A DNA stretch of 64,000 nt from Phialocephala subalpina (taxonomy: Eukaryota > Ascomycota > Leotiomycetes > Helotiales > Mollisiaceae): assembly GCA_900073065.1 (NCBI GenBank), contig FJOG01000037.1, positions 133,498 through 197,497 of the forward strand. Direction: 5' to 3'. Below are positions 12,701 to 23,393 of this stretch, piece by piece. The notes beneath the pieces were generated by a model. The model was not told the DNA's origin, made no database searches, and saw nothing but the letters and a program-made list of their open reading frames with translations. Within the stretch, counting starts at the first letter, position 1, and the number at the start of each line of letters is the position of its first letter. Both the position numbers and the translations under genes were made by a program.

Positions 12701-13051
12701 AGAGCAACCATTTCAAAATGAAGCCGTTAAAGTGAGTACCATACCAAACTCTTCCTATCAATTGTAGCTACAGATGTGTTCTCACGCTTGGGCTAGGATG
12801 CGGACACCCCGCGATATGAGATAGATTATACGAACGATGAGTTTTATTCTTCCCTCGATTTGCTTTTTCGATCCTTTGAAACTCCAGGGTTTCTACGTGA
12901 ACTGGGGTTTCTGGAGATTGAAAGAGACTACTGTAAAGAGTGCTTCGTGGAATATGTTTCCTGTTTGGAATCCGCTCGAAATGGTGATTTATCTGGGAGG
13001 ATGGTCTTATTAACACGACTATCAAGTGCTTGGAATCTTCCTTTCCGATGA
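9797..13051 (+). CDS. Helical N-domain plus ankyrin-repeat protein (NLR-like), six exons
   Basis: Exons 9797-10212, 10273-10888, 10967-11085, 11136-11359, 11413-12731 and 12797-13051 join in frame to 982 residues. Residues 1-138 form a helical N-domain starting MAEVLAVVASGAGLASLAIQ, like the HeLo-like/STAND N-terminal domains of fungal NLR-type proteins. A cysteine-histidine cluster, CHCSCH at about 213-218, precedes a conserved segment with ALSQLGIPWAVI and VVKYTSPGFEILWKL. Ankyrin repeats follow at about 460-575 (GQTPLHIAIGSPSRLKALLD, NGITPLMYAAAV). The C-terminal region has another cysteine-rich patch and ends in an acidic/aromatic domain in exon 6. No NACHT or NB-ARC ATPase is present, so it is not a full NLR. 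Fungal proteins of this build are thought to act in non-self recognition or as adaptors; a function here is inference. All introns are 50-78 bp with GT...AG, and nothing suggests decay. Confidence 0.9.
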
Positions 13052-14969
13052 CAGGTTCTCTTTGGTGGTTTTCACAGAGATGTAATGGGGAATACCTACA
13101 GTCAGAGGAACTTGTCTTGACACCTATGTTAGCATCGTAAAGCGCCCGTAGCTTTTAGGGTTTAACACTTAGAGCCGAGGATATAAATTTGTTGGGAGTC
13201 TCACTTTGAGCGCCAGCCTCTCCATAATCATGTCTGATAGCCTCGTCAATTCTTTCCTGCTGCCTGAAAACACCTCATCACCAAAAATTTTCCCTAGATA
13301 TCAATTCTGACCTGCCTTTCTTTCAGCTCAAACCTTTTTGCAACCACGTTGCGGAACGGGGAAAGGCGATTCGTAAACACGCCCAATCCACAAGAAGGGC
13401 ATACGTCATTACGATGGAACATGTGGTTGTTGGGTGGTGTCCTGGGACGGTTGTTTTATGCCGTTCTGGTACGACAGGAAATCGGCGTAAATTATCTATC
13501 TCGTACAGTTTTCGGTGGAAGGAATTTCCATTATGGGTCACCGAGTTGATGTCGGCTCGCTCAGCTGCAGAGTGTGGCTTGAGAGCACGTATGAAATGAG
13601 AAATGACAGTATAATACGAAGCTAGGCCGAATTTTGTTTCATCGTATTCGTCAAGTCGTCTCGCAATCTGGATTCCTGAGCTGAAGTGGCTTATCAACGA
13701 GACATAAGGCAACTTAGCAACAGTAATCAAGGCGACCATCGTGGCAATGGTGGCCACGACTTAGTATGATTTTATAAGAAATAGAGATGGTCAATTAAAC
13801 TTTTCTTTGTTTCAGCCTTATCGAGCATATTTTCTCGTATTTTGAGAGCCATATTCACAATTTCAGAACGTTGAGCCCATGGGGGAGCATTGAAGGATAT
13901 CACGAGGGTCACTTGGAATTTACGCGCCTTTGGCAAGTACTCTTAGACAGGTTGATGGATATCATTCTCGAATCAGTACTGGTAAGGGGTGAACACTCGC
14001 AACCAGCCAACATAACTGTTCCTCCTGCGAGAAAGCCGAGTGAAACGCAACCTGGCCCATATCTACACCTTCAATCAAGGCCCCAAACAAGCTCCCCTCT
14101 CCAGAACTTCACTTCACACCCGAATGATCTACCGAATAACTGTTCTGAAGACGGTAAGGACTCATCAGATAACTAACTGTATTATTGACTCTCTAACAAG
14201 GATCTACTTAACTACAAATACCATCTCGGTCGCATAGCCAAGAGTCATTTCTAATTGAGAACTCAAATCTTTCCCTATTAATAGAGCTGGGAATTACTCA
14301 GCCCCGTATTTTGTACTCTGAATTTAAATTTGAGGAGCAGCTGCGGAGGCTTCTATAGCGCGGTTATAAACGATTTCTAGTTACCTTTAGGCTAATCATC
14401 CTGTTTATATTTATAGTATATCACTTTTCAAGCGACAAGTCTTGAGTTATAATATATTCTCGTATATACAACTCATTTCTTCTAAGTTTTTCCTTTTATT
14501 AATAAACAATATACGTAATGCGTGCTCGAGTTCAAGATATGCTAATTGCATATCTTTTACGTACTTTATACGCAGATTGCTTTTAAATTAATAGAATTAT
14601 GGTTGTTTTAATTTTTGAGGTTATGATGCTCAGAATCGGTAAAAACGCTTGCGCCCTTATTTAATGTTTAGTACTGTAGGCGCTGCTCAGGGACTGCTCA
14701 GGCTGCTCAGGTGAGCTGGATGAGTCGAGGGTGAGCCGAGGGTGATTAGCGCCAGAGTAGAAGCGGTCATGCTTATTAACCGAATATGGAATGAAAATTG
14801 AAGGATTAGAGTTGAACTACCAAAGACAAATAACCGGCGCGAACAAGGAGATCTCAAGATAAAACAGAATTTTATTTCAACAATTGTGGCTACTGCTCAA
14901 CAAGGTTTTCCTCCAAGGTAAACATGGAAGCACGAAAAATTTGGATCCAGGTATACCTTCGACTCGACG
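13052..14969. other. Unassigned region with a partial copy of the ankyrin gene's upstream sequence
   Basis: At 13,238-13,285 a segment resembles 9,668-9,715 upstream of the ankyrin gene (both carry GCCTCGTCA and ATTCTTTCCTGCTGCCTGAA). No second ankyrin gene follows. A 144-codon minus-strand frame (13,323-13,757) and a 101-codon plus-strand frame (13,871-14,176) match no family I know. 14,200-14,650 is moderately AT-rich. A CTGCTCAG repeat cluster sits at about 14,685-14,735. Confidence 0.4.
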
Positions 14970-15836
14970 TCATACACCTATAAAGTCCTCTAGATATGCC
15001 GACTCTTCTTCTTTCGATTTCTCCTTTTGCTTCTGAATATGGAAGCCGTTGATTTGGTTCCCTAACCCACTGGCCCTGTTCCCAACAAAATGACCTTGGA
15101 TTTTTAGGTGAGAAAAATCCATACCAGTGCGGTCCTCGATTCGCTCACTGTCGCATAGGATCCGAAGGCCATTGACTTGGTCACCTTTCGTGTCAAACGG
15201 TTTGGCGTTGCTATCCCACAAGACGTTGCTGGTGTCAGGTATTGCTACTACTCGTTGACCCTCAATTAAGCCACCGTTGATTTGATCCCCCGTTCCAGTG
15301 TGACTTTGGCCCATAAAGGTCGCGCTGAACTTCGCCGCTAAGTTTGCACCTTGCCGAATTCTGTTGGCCATGCTCCCTGCGTCGGAGTGCTCAACACTGG
15401 ATGTGCTCAAATTCTTTGCTGGGTGATACAGACTGACACCGTTGTCTTCTTCGTCATCTTCCAATGCTGCTGGGGGAGCTCGAATCAATGAGGCTACCGA
15501 TTTCTCCATCACTTCCAAGCCAACCTGAAACTTCGTCGAGGTTGTACGCTTCGTCAATTTGCTGTCTTTGCCCATAGCTGAGATGTCGGTTTTCATATCG
15601 CTGAGGACTTCTGCTTGGATAAGGTGCATGTGCAGAGTCAGAGTACTCTTCTTCTTCTCGATAACTTCGAATAGGCCGAGTAGATCTCCCTTTTTGATTA
15701 GGAAGACCCACGCACTGTAAATGCGTGGTTTCTGCAGCAAGGCTGTCAAGTCTATGAGCGCGACTGCACTTAGGATTGACTGGACCGGACTCCAGACATC
15801 GGGTGTACGAAAACCTTATTCCTAATTATCGACTCA
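14970..15836 (-). CDS. STAND-N-like helical protein with three GDQING motifs, 5' end unresolved
   Basis: The frame is open from a stop near 15,836 to the stop at 14,970, but its first ATG is well inside, so upstream exons or a lost 5' end must be assumed. The N-terminal part reads DLTALLQKP...SAWVFLIKKGDLLGLFEVIE, then KKKSTLTLHMHLIQAE. This is the pattern found at the end of the helical N-terminal domain of fungal STAND and related proteins. The C-terminal third carries three copies of a short motif, GDQING, GDQVNG and GNQING, 35-41 residues apart, in a Gly/Asn/Gln-rich context. Such short polar Gly/Asn/Gln motifs recall fungal amyloid-signalling motifs, but I cannot assign a named class. 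The protein ends in a basic/acidic tail at 14,970. Intact or 5'-truncated cannot be decided. Confidence 0.6.
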
Positions 15837-17159
15837 GATAAGGAGCTCTTTGATCTGTGCAGACTGTACGTGCTGCCCTTTATATCCTGCATAAGCCTCC
15901 AAATGCTTGCACAATAGCTCGGAAGTTGGGCAGCCGAGGCCAATTTACCGACAGCTTCAACCTGGGCTGCGGCGGCCCGCCCCGATGAGGCGGGCTCTAT
16001 GATATGGAACCGCCCCGTGGGTCCCTATAGGTTAAAGATATATGTAGGGCAGCCCCGCTCCTCGCCTCATAGGTCTATAGGTAAGCCGCGGATCGCTAAG
16101 ACTTTACATAAATATATAAAATTTATGACTTTCTTGGTACGCGTACATGCAGCCACTGCAGGAGTCGGGTTCGCATGCAATATAAAGAAAAGTTCTGCAG
16201 TATACGGGGAAATTATAAACAGATGATTCGAAGGGTTAGTCAGACAGGGTTTGAAACCAAGGTGAAGCTCAAGCCTTAACGGTTCATCAAAAGACAAGAC
16301 GAAGATGAAGTTGGAGAAGAAAACAGCTGCCGAAGGCAGTGCAAAAGAACATACACTGCTTCCGCCGCTCGACAGGGCTTAGAGAGTGAAGCGCACGAAT
16401 GGGTTCAACTGCAGCGACATGCATTTCTTCATTACCGCCTCACGGAAACATTGCGACTCAGCACGATGTATAGCCTCGTCTACAAAATATCAATTCCAAT
16501 GAATTTGCGGCCTCGTGTTTGAAGGGCGCACTGAGTACGCGAAGAGTGTGCGGCAGACCAGTGACAAAAAAAGATGTTTCATCCTTTAATGGAATACACA
16601 CGGCTATATATTATTTCCTGGATCAGGATGCTGATTCGGCGAAACGTGACACGACCGCGTGGTAGATGCCCAGTCGTGCCATACTTATGGGGCTGCTGTG
16701 TAACCACACAGCCGACAGAAGCAAGACATCAGGTATCAGGCTCCAGAGCCTCATTGTTGTCACTTACGCGAGGCATACCGTCATCGGATCTTAGTGAGCC
16801 ATTTATTTAGCGTTACATTCCTCCCAATTTGACGCACACTCATCGGTCTTTGTCTCTATATGATGGAATCGGTCGGCTCTGACCCAACGTCGGACGGAAG
16901 TCCGCACTCAGGAAGTGGAGACCAGATATTTTTTTTCTTTCGTATTTTTCCTGTTTCCTATATCCCTGATTTACATTTTTATCAAGTAAAGAGAAAAGAA
17001 AGGTTTGAGGAGCGGAACAGTCTTTGGATACTATCTCAGATTCTCAAACAAAAGATCGTTCAAAAGAGTATCATCGTTTCCTGCTTGCATATATTAAATA
17101 TAACATCCTTCTAAGGATGGCTCGGTGCTATCTGCAACTGTAAGGTCTTCATCGATGCC
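15837..17159. other. No gene recognised; small GC-rich hairpin
   Basis: A perfect 7 bp stem with a 7-base loop (GCCCGCC...GGCGGGC) lies at about 15,976-15,996. Open frames of 75-84 codons match no family I know. Weak RNA-like or repeat structure is possible around 15,970-16,100 but cannot be named. Confidence 0.3.
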
Positions 17160-17830
17160 CATGCCTACACAATACCGGTAATTGTTTGGATAAGCCCGAA
17201 AGAATAGTCAGGACTCAGGACTAGCATAAGAAATGCAATCCAGAAGGTAGCCCACTCTCGCCTCTTTTGTCGATCATACCACCACTGAGAAAGCGTTGCT
17301 GGCTTAGATCTATCTAATGCTTCTTCCAAAGCCAGCAAACGATGCTTCCAATGCGGGAAAGCTTCAATTTCTAGGGTAGTGGACGCTAACTCTCCGGTGC
17401 TGCTGTCAATGTGCCCCCCCTCGGTTTTCGGCCTTAGCTACGATGGTTCGAAGCCAGTTCTTAGCTTGGATATTGGATATTGGCGCGCAGAAAAAGGAGG
17501 GCCAGAGTACGTAGTGTTCCCTCTGCTAGGCCGGTGGGAAGATCCCCACTGTACTTTTGTCAGGATGTTTCGAATTAAATGTGAAATGGATTCTAGTTTA
17601 CCTTTTTGCTAGTCCCTAGAGCACATTGGTATGATGGTAAACAAGTACTTGCCCCTGATGGTTCAGCAGAAGATGGTCGACCATATTATACGTCCATTTG
17701 ACTTGATATCCTCCCAAACACACGATGTTGAACATTATGAATGCTACAGAAAAGCTTGATCCGGAGCGAGCTAGTGAAAGGCCCGCACTCTTAGGAAACG
17801 TGGCTTTGATCACCTCTGTGTAGGTTTGAC
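17160..17830 (-). pseudogene. Broken gene for a conserved fungal membrane-anchored protein, C-terminal part
   Basis: Minus strand: a block with VKWTYNMVDHLLLNHQGQVL and YHHTNVL, then after damage NWLRTIVAKAENRGG, then GELASTTLEIEAFPHWKHR, LLALEEALDRSKPATLSQWW, YDRQKRREWATFWIAFLMLV and a C-terminal hydrophobic segment ending QTITGIV. This is the layout of a common uncharacterised fungal family with ...NLADHL...V.IFHHASFL..., then FP.W..RL..L, then W.DRR....WYTFW and a final membrane helix. A G7 run near 17,414 shifts the frame by one, and stops separate the earlier blocks. The function of the family is not known to me. Confidence 0.6.
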
Positions 17831-18118
17831 TTTCAAGCCAACAAATATGAATTGTGGATGAGAAAAATTTGCCGTGTGGAGTACTTAGGCTTGTATTTAT
17901 ATACTGCGGCCTATCCAGGAATGAAACTTTCTTGGCCAGTCTCTACCAAAGTATCAAAGCCATGAAACGTAGTATCCCAAGCCAAAATACAGGGAATAGA
18001 TAAGGGATAAACGTATCAAATAGGCTTGGTCGATTCTACAGAGTTTTCTTCTCTTACATCGGCTGTATGCACTCCCTTATCTCCTTCGTTTTTTTTACAG
18101 ATCGTTTGGTGCTAACAG

Positions 18119-18613
18119 GTCACAACAGGCTTCATATTCCCCACCTGGGCTCAAGCCTACATCCCCCCAGGAACTATTTTCCCAGCACTTTTCGAGTGCG
18201 GCGCTACCGGAATCCAAGCCTTCGATGCCCTATACAGCGTCTCAACACCTTCACCAGAGCAACTTGCAGAGCAGTACCACATTAGTCCCGCCCATCTCCG
18301 CAACTCGACCCGTATAATTTGGTCGTTGGCTCAGTATGATCCCTCGAGTACCGTGGCTCTGAACGTACCTGGAGTCAATGCTCCTCTACCTAGTGCGGAT
18401 AGAAATGTCTCAAGGATTCTTTATACAGCGAATATGGTGCATAGGAAAGATTTATTCTCGCCATTGAAAGGTGATTGGGAAACGGTTATTCGGGTACGTG
18501 CAGTGTAACTTTAATTAGGGCAACTTTTCAGCAAAGCTTCTTCTTTTGTGCCACTGGAGCGAGGACTGATTGAGGATGTTTCCGTCTAGGCAAGACAAAT
18601 CGAATTGGAATAG
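18119..18613 (+). pseudogene. C-terminal exons of a peptidase S28 (serine carboxypeptidase) gene, rest missing
   Basis: Exon 18,119-18,493 reads FIFPTWAQAYIPPGTIFPAL, FECGATGIQAFDALYSVSTP, HLRNSTRIIWSLAQYDPSST, APLPSADRNVSRILYTANMV and HRKDLFSPL. A GTACGT donor at 18,494 and an acceptor ending at 18,589 join it in frame to ARQIELE-stop (18,613). This matches the C-terminus of secreted fungal S28 peptidases, which cleave after proline. The catalytic serine region and signal peptide should lie about 1 kb upstream, but that DNA holds a different gene on the other strand. It is therefore a tail fragment with an intact intron, a DNA-level rearrangement and not a retrocopy. No frameshift is seen in the retained part. 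Confidence 0.82.
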
Positions 18614-18723
18614 ATCAAGGGTTGGTTAGGGCTCTATGATTTGTAGCACCTTGTCTTAAATTGGATATCGTGTACCTAGCTAGTATTTGAAGGAATCAGA
18701 AGGATGTTGTCTGTCTCCTTCCC

Positions 18724-19849
18724 TCAATCATCCTGTCTGCTGGACTGATGTAACATCCTCTCACTCAACACCGAACTCGGCGTCCTAAACACACTCGTCG
18801 AGCTCGGAACTTGACGCAAGTTCACATCATTCGCGATATCGACTCCATCATCTCCTTCTCCCTGCCCAGGCGCCAAATCAATACTCGTCTCCTCCCTTCT
18901 CTGTCTCCGACTTCTAACTTTCTGACGAATCCAAGGAGCAAGGTTGAAGTACCCTCCACAAGCAAACACACCACACCAAAGTACAAACTCCGTGGCGTAG
19001 ATAACCATACCCAGAACATCAAGCGTTGGTTGGAAGACTTCACTCTGTTAAATGTATGACTTCAAGATGACAGGTGCGGGGTAGACTCACAAACAGAAAC
19101 CAACGAGAATACATCACCCGCAGCATCAATACCCACGAAGATGAACGAGATACCTCTAACTGTTCGATGAACATAGATATCCCAATAATGTCTCAAGACT
19201 CCTGCTGAGAGGAGCACGGTAGATACCACGCCCATCAAGGTGACGGGCCAATGTCTATCTTCTCTCTGCGCGGCCTGGTGAAATCAGCTTGACTTCACTG
19301 ATGAAGGAGGAGGGGTCGGTAGACCTTCAAAGCAAACACCAGCCCAACTTCAACACCACCGAATATTGCTCCAATACAACCCACAAAAGCACAGCATCTG
19401 AGAACTCCCCATTTCTGCCCCTCGTTAGCACGTGACCGTGTTCCTCTTTCTTCCTCAGCTGGATTTAGGGAAGGACATACATCGTCGTAATGGTAGCATT
19501 GAATCCAAGTGATAAGACTGAGAACGGTAAGAATTTGCGGTTGGATCTGAAGAGCGATGTTGAAGTTCGAGGCGATGTTGTATGCTCCCAAGGGAACGCC
19601 AGCGCAGGCCCACAAGAGCATCATTGAGCGTTGGAGCCCAATTGTGTTGTGGCGCCGGTAGTTGATTATTATTTGCGGGATGAGCTGCAGAGTCGTTAGT
19701 TCAGAGTCTGAGATGTGGAGAGGTGAAGGATGGAGATGGGAGACAGAGGTAGATTGGAAGGGATGACGAGATGAGTTGAGATGTACTTGAATCGACCAAC
19801 AAACTGCTCCGATTGTCCCTAGGACGTTAGCTGCGATAGGGACGTCCAT
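18724..19849 (-). CDS. PQ-loop repeat membrane protein, five exons
   Basis: Exons on the minus strand, 19849-19787, 19684-19481, 19414-19325, 19274-19091 and 19037-18724, join in frame to 284 residues. It begins MDVPIAANVLGTIGAVCWSI and continues in exon 2 with LIPQIIINYRRHNTIGLQ, the Pro-Gln motif that defines the first PQ-loop. Further hydrophobic segments follow (QIQPQILTVLSLITWIQC, FVGCIGAIFGGVEVGLVFAL, TLMGVVSTVLLSAGVLRHYW, GMVIYATEFVLWCGVF), fitting seven membrane helices. The tail is soluble, basic then acidic. PQ-loop proteins of fungi (Ypq/cystinosin/SWEET relatives) move amino acids or similar solutes across vacuolar or other membranes; the substrate is not readable here. All splice sites are GT...AG. 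It looks functional. Confidence 0.88.
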
Positions 19850-20492
19850 TGCATGTGGTTTGAGCGAGAGTTTTGAAGCATCAACGTATTATCATGATGG
19901 GCGAGAAGGGAATTATGAGCGTTGAAGAAGAAGGAAAGAGCGTGCCAAGAATTGCTCTCGAATTCGAGGTTGTGGATCCGACACGTGATCGTCATGAAAT
20001 GCTTCAGCAACTACGGAAACTCGGACAGTTGGCATCGAGAACTCTTATTTTCATCATGGTATAAGCTTATGGTACATATATCCCTAGTCTCCCTCGTCGT
20101 TCTTTCGTCCCTGGAACCTATCTGTGTCCACAAGTAGGGACGACGGTTAGCGAACTTGCCCAAAGACGATTCCGCAATTGTCCGAGGTTGCCTCTTCCTC
20201 CGACTTTGCGATATGTTCGATACTCGATTGATATCAAGCTCGATGGGTATAATTTCGGCATGCGTAAAACACTCGCTACAATCCATCAAAAAACATGCAG
20301 GCTTGTTACTCCCAAATGAAGGTAAAGACTCCTTCCAGCTTTCAAGCTCCCGAGAAGGTGAAGTCCGGCGTCGTGGTTGACTGGTGATATTGGGCTCGAA
20401 TTGCATTGAGCTTCGCCGGTTCGGACGCGTAACACATGAGTGTTAACAGAAGTTGTTGAATCGAAGTCGTTATTCATTACTCACACCCTCCC
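19850..20492. other. Intergenic; one unrecognised minus-strand frame
   Basis: A 131-codon minus-strand frame (20,011-20,406) with CFLMDCSECFTHAEIIPIEL has no family I know and no clear splice or context support. The promoter of the PQ-loop gene must lie at its left end. Confidence 0.3.
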
Positions 20493-22543
20493 TCAACTTT
20501 TAACCATCTTCAACTGCCACTTCCTGTGCGCCAAGTCTTTCACATACGTAACCATCGTTTCCCTCTTCGCGTCTCTGAACGCCTTATTCTCCTCCCCACC
20601 ACTCACGCCATACAACGCATCTGCAATCGGACGCAGGAGCATTGCCATCGAAAGATGTCCGTCGGGACCAACCATAACGCTGTTCGTATATATCGCAACA
20701 ATGATGATGAATATGAGATGACAGGAGCAGATGAGTCCGAGCATGAGGTAGAAGAGATATGGGTGGTTGACTTGCAGAACCTGGCCGGATTGAGGGGCCA
20801 TGCCGTAGTATGATGTGTAGGGATTGTACATTGTCGCTCCGGCGATGGCCCCAAGGGCAAATGTGGCCATGGTGGCGCCCATATCGGTCGTACTTCCGTT
20901 GTTTGGATATCCCCACGGACTGTCCTGAGGATAAATCTGCGAAGCCACACCAGTATAGTCCGTATATCCAACCTGAGCAATGGCGGCTGTGGCGATGTAG
21001 GCCATGTAATCCGAGACATATGAGACGTTCATCGAATCATTGAATGTGTGGCCCATCGTGATCTCGCATGAATAATACCAAGGATCGGTATCTGAGGATT
21101 CGAATGCTTCGATCTTTGTGCACCGTTCGTTGGTTCCGCAGGTATGTGTCTCGTTTGTCCAGTAGGTCGTTGACTGCGGGACTGTTTGGGACAGCGTCAC
21201 AGCTCCAACGCTCTCTACTTCTATGGAGTCGGAGGTTCCGTTGCCGTTCTTCGTGACTCTGTGGGACTCGCAAGTATATGTGACATTTATGGTGCGACCC
21301 GTATAGATGGAGAATGTGCCTAGACCTTCATTTGTGGGTGAGTCTTGGAAGATGAACTCGAGGAGGCTGTTGTTGTAGTCGGTGAAGATCATAGCACCTA
21401 ATGGTTGATAGATGTCGCCGGGCTTTGGCTTGTTGAAAGTGTCGTTCAATCCGTAGTTATATCCGTATTCACCATACCTATGCAGACATCAGAGAGAACT
21501 AAACCACAGGGAACAAAATACTTACATGTGTGCGGCATATTCTTCATCCTGAATAGAAGGAGCAGAACTGTTGGCATAGCTGTAGAGGGGAAAGAAATGA
21601 TCCATGCTTGGTATTGAGGCATTCCCTTTCACCATTTCTACAGCTGCATAGTCGGTATTGAATCCATACGTGAGAGACAGCATAGCAATTGCGGTTTGTG
21701 CTAACTACATTCTCGTCAGCCAGTGGCAGATTTTAATAATTAGATAGACTCACGAGGTTTACAAGCAACCACAGGACGCAACCAAAAACCACCATAGGTC
21801 TCTTAGTAACAATCACCAATTTGCAAAGCTTCGTCAAGCTGTCGCAATTGAGGAACAGGTCCAGCTTGACACAATATCAGCATAATCCCAACACCGTCAA
21901 GTATGCACTCACCTCCACCAAATTCCTCGTTCCCTTCGCCAGTATAGGCCATCGCATGTTGAGCGCCATATCCTTGAACGCAGAAGCTATGTTCAAACCC
22001 AGAGCAATACTGATTCCAGTCGTTATGCCGTTGTACCACTTCTTCTGTACTTCCGCAATGGCATTTTTCTTCTGCCATTGCAATGTCGCAAGGACATACC
22101 CTCCACAAAGAGCTGCTGTGATCAACCATCTCGCAGAGCTTCCGATCAAGATATGTCTTAATTGCTTCCCAGTGTGATCTTGGTATGGTACGAAAGTATT
22201 CGCGGTGTAGAAGGTATCGATCTTGTTCATGGGATCGTGGAGGAATGGCTGCTGGTCTGATTCTACCACTTGTTAGCAGATCTAACAGAAAGAAGCTGGC
22301 AAACATACGGGACGCGCTGTGACTTGGAAACAATGTTGCTTGGGAGTGCATAGAGTCTTTCGTGTCGCTGTGCTGTGGTGGTGGTCGTACATTTCCCATC
22401 TCAATCCCTGAAGACCCCAGATCGCCATGGTGGTCGTCGTACGCCGGAAATGGTTGAGAATAAGTTGCTGGACTCCTATATATCGTACCCTCTTCTTCGA
22501 GAGAGGAAAACGGCCTCACAGGCCCGTAATTTGAATGTGCCAT
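20493..22543 (-). CDS. Fungal multi-pass membrane protein of unknown function, five exons, one apparent frameshift
   Basis: Minus-strand exons 22543-22309, 22262-21913, 21864-21754, 21705-21526 and 21477-20493. Exon 1 encodes a proline-rich cytosolic N-tail starting MAHSNYGPVRPFSSLEEEG. Exon 2 has SARWLITAALCGGYVLATLQ and GITTGISIALGLNIASAFKD. Exon 3 has KRPMVVFGCVLWLLVNL. Exon 4 has TAIAMLSLTYGF and SMDHFFPLYSYANSSAPSIQ. Exon 5 is a large extracellular N-glycosylated region with cysteines (TCGTNERC) and a final helix, YLFYLMLGLICSCHLIFIII. This matches a widespread uncharacterised fungal membrane family. One extra base in exon 4 near 21,660, between LTYGF and the downstream Asn/Asp-Tyr segment, breaks the frame; everything else splices cleanly. 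Either this copy has just been inactivated or the base is a sequencing error. The shared right flank leads to the M20 gene. Confidence 0.75.
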
Positions 22544-23393
22544 GGTGATGTGCAGTTCATGAAAAACGTGGCGCACGGCAGAATGTGATTCTTCAGCCAA
22601 AAGCAACGACCTCGACGTCGCACACGGCGAGGAGAAGGATGGACGACGGCATTGCGCGATGCAGCTTCATGGCCCTTGTATTTATTCCGACAGTGGACAG
22701 CAGATTGGGGGCGCTGCCAAGGCGAGGCTGGCCATACAGATGCGCTCTGGTTGAAGTAGCAATCCCAATGAGGGCAGCCAAGCGGTGCGGCTGAGCTGCA
22801 GAAGGCCTGCAGAAATGCACTGTGCAATCACGATAAGGGGGACGATCCGAAACACTTGTCTCTGAACGTCTTAGGGCTGACCTCTATAAATATACTTGGG
22901 ATGAGAGGGGAGGGCCAACTTTTTGAGATCATTCAAATTGTTGTGTATCAAGACCAAACATACAGAAAAAGAGTTCTGCTCGAGATAAAATATATCATGT
23001 CTTGGACAGAGTGCTCCGAAACAACTTTTTCTCGAAGCTTATTCTGCCAAGTGGTGATCCTGAAATATGAAAAGACCGCGCCGCATCCTCTGAAACTCGA
23101 ATTGGATCGTGTCGCGTCGCGTACAGATGCTGTGCCCTTCTCATGAACTCGTGGCTTGTGCAAGTACAACCCCTATCATTCGTCAAAAGAAGCGCTCTCC
23201 CGGACACTGCAGATGTTATGTCGGCTGCGGGGGAGGTGGCAAGAGGATTGGCAGGATGATTATGATTGTCCAGGTGTGGCTGAGAGATTCATCCCAAAAT
23301 ATCACAGCACGTGAGTTTTGCAGCATTCCACAACAGAATATGTCACGCTTCTCACGAACCTCTAATTTTCTCATGTTTTCGTATCTGCATATC
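22544..23393. other. Intergenic between two minus-strand genes
   Basis: It should hold the promoter of the membrane-protein gene on its left and the 3' end of the M20 gene on its right. Open frames here are short or overlapping and match no family I know. Confidence 0.4.

Noticed and set aside
13323..13757. 144-codon minus-strand frame as a gene
   Set aside because: No known family, no splice or context support; overlapping frames are open on the other strand too.
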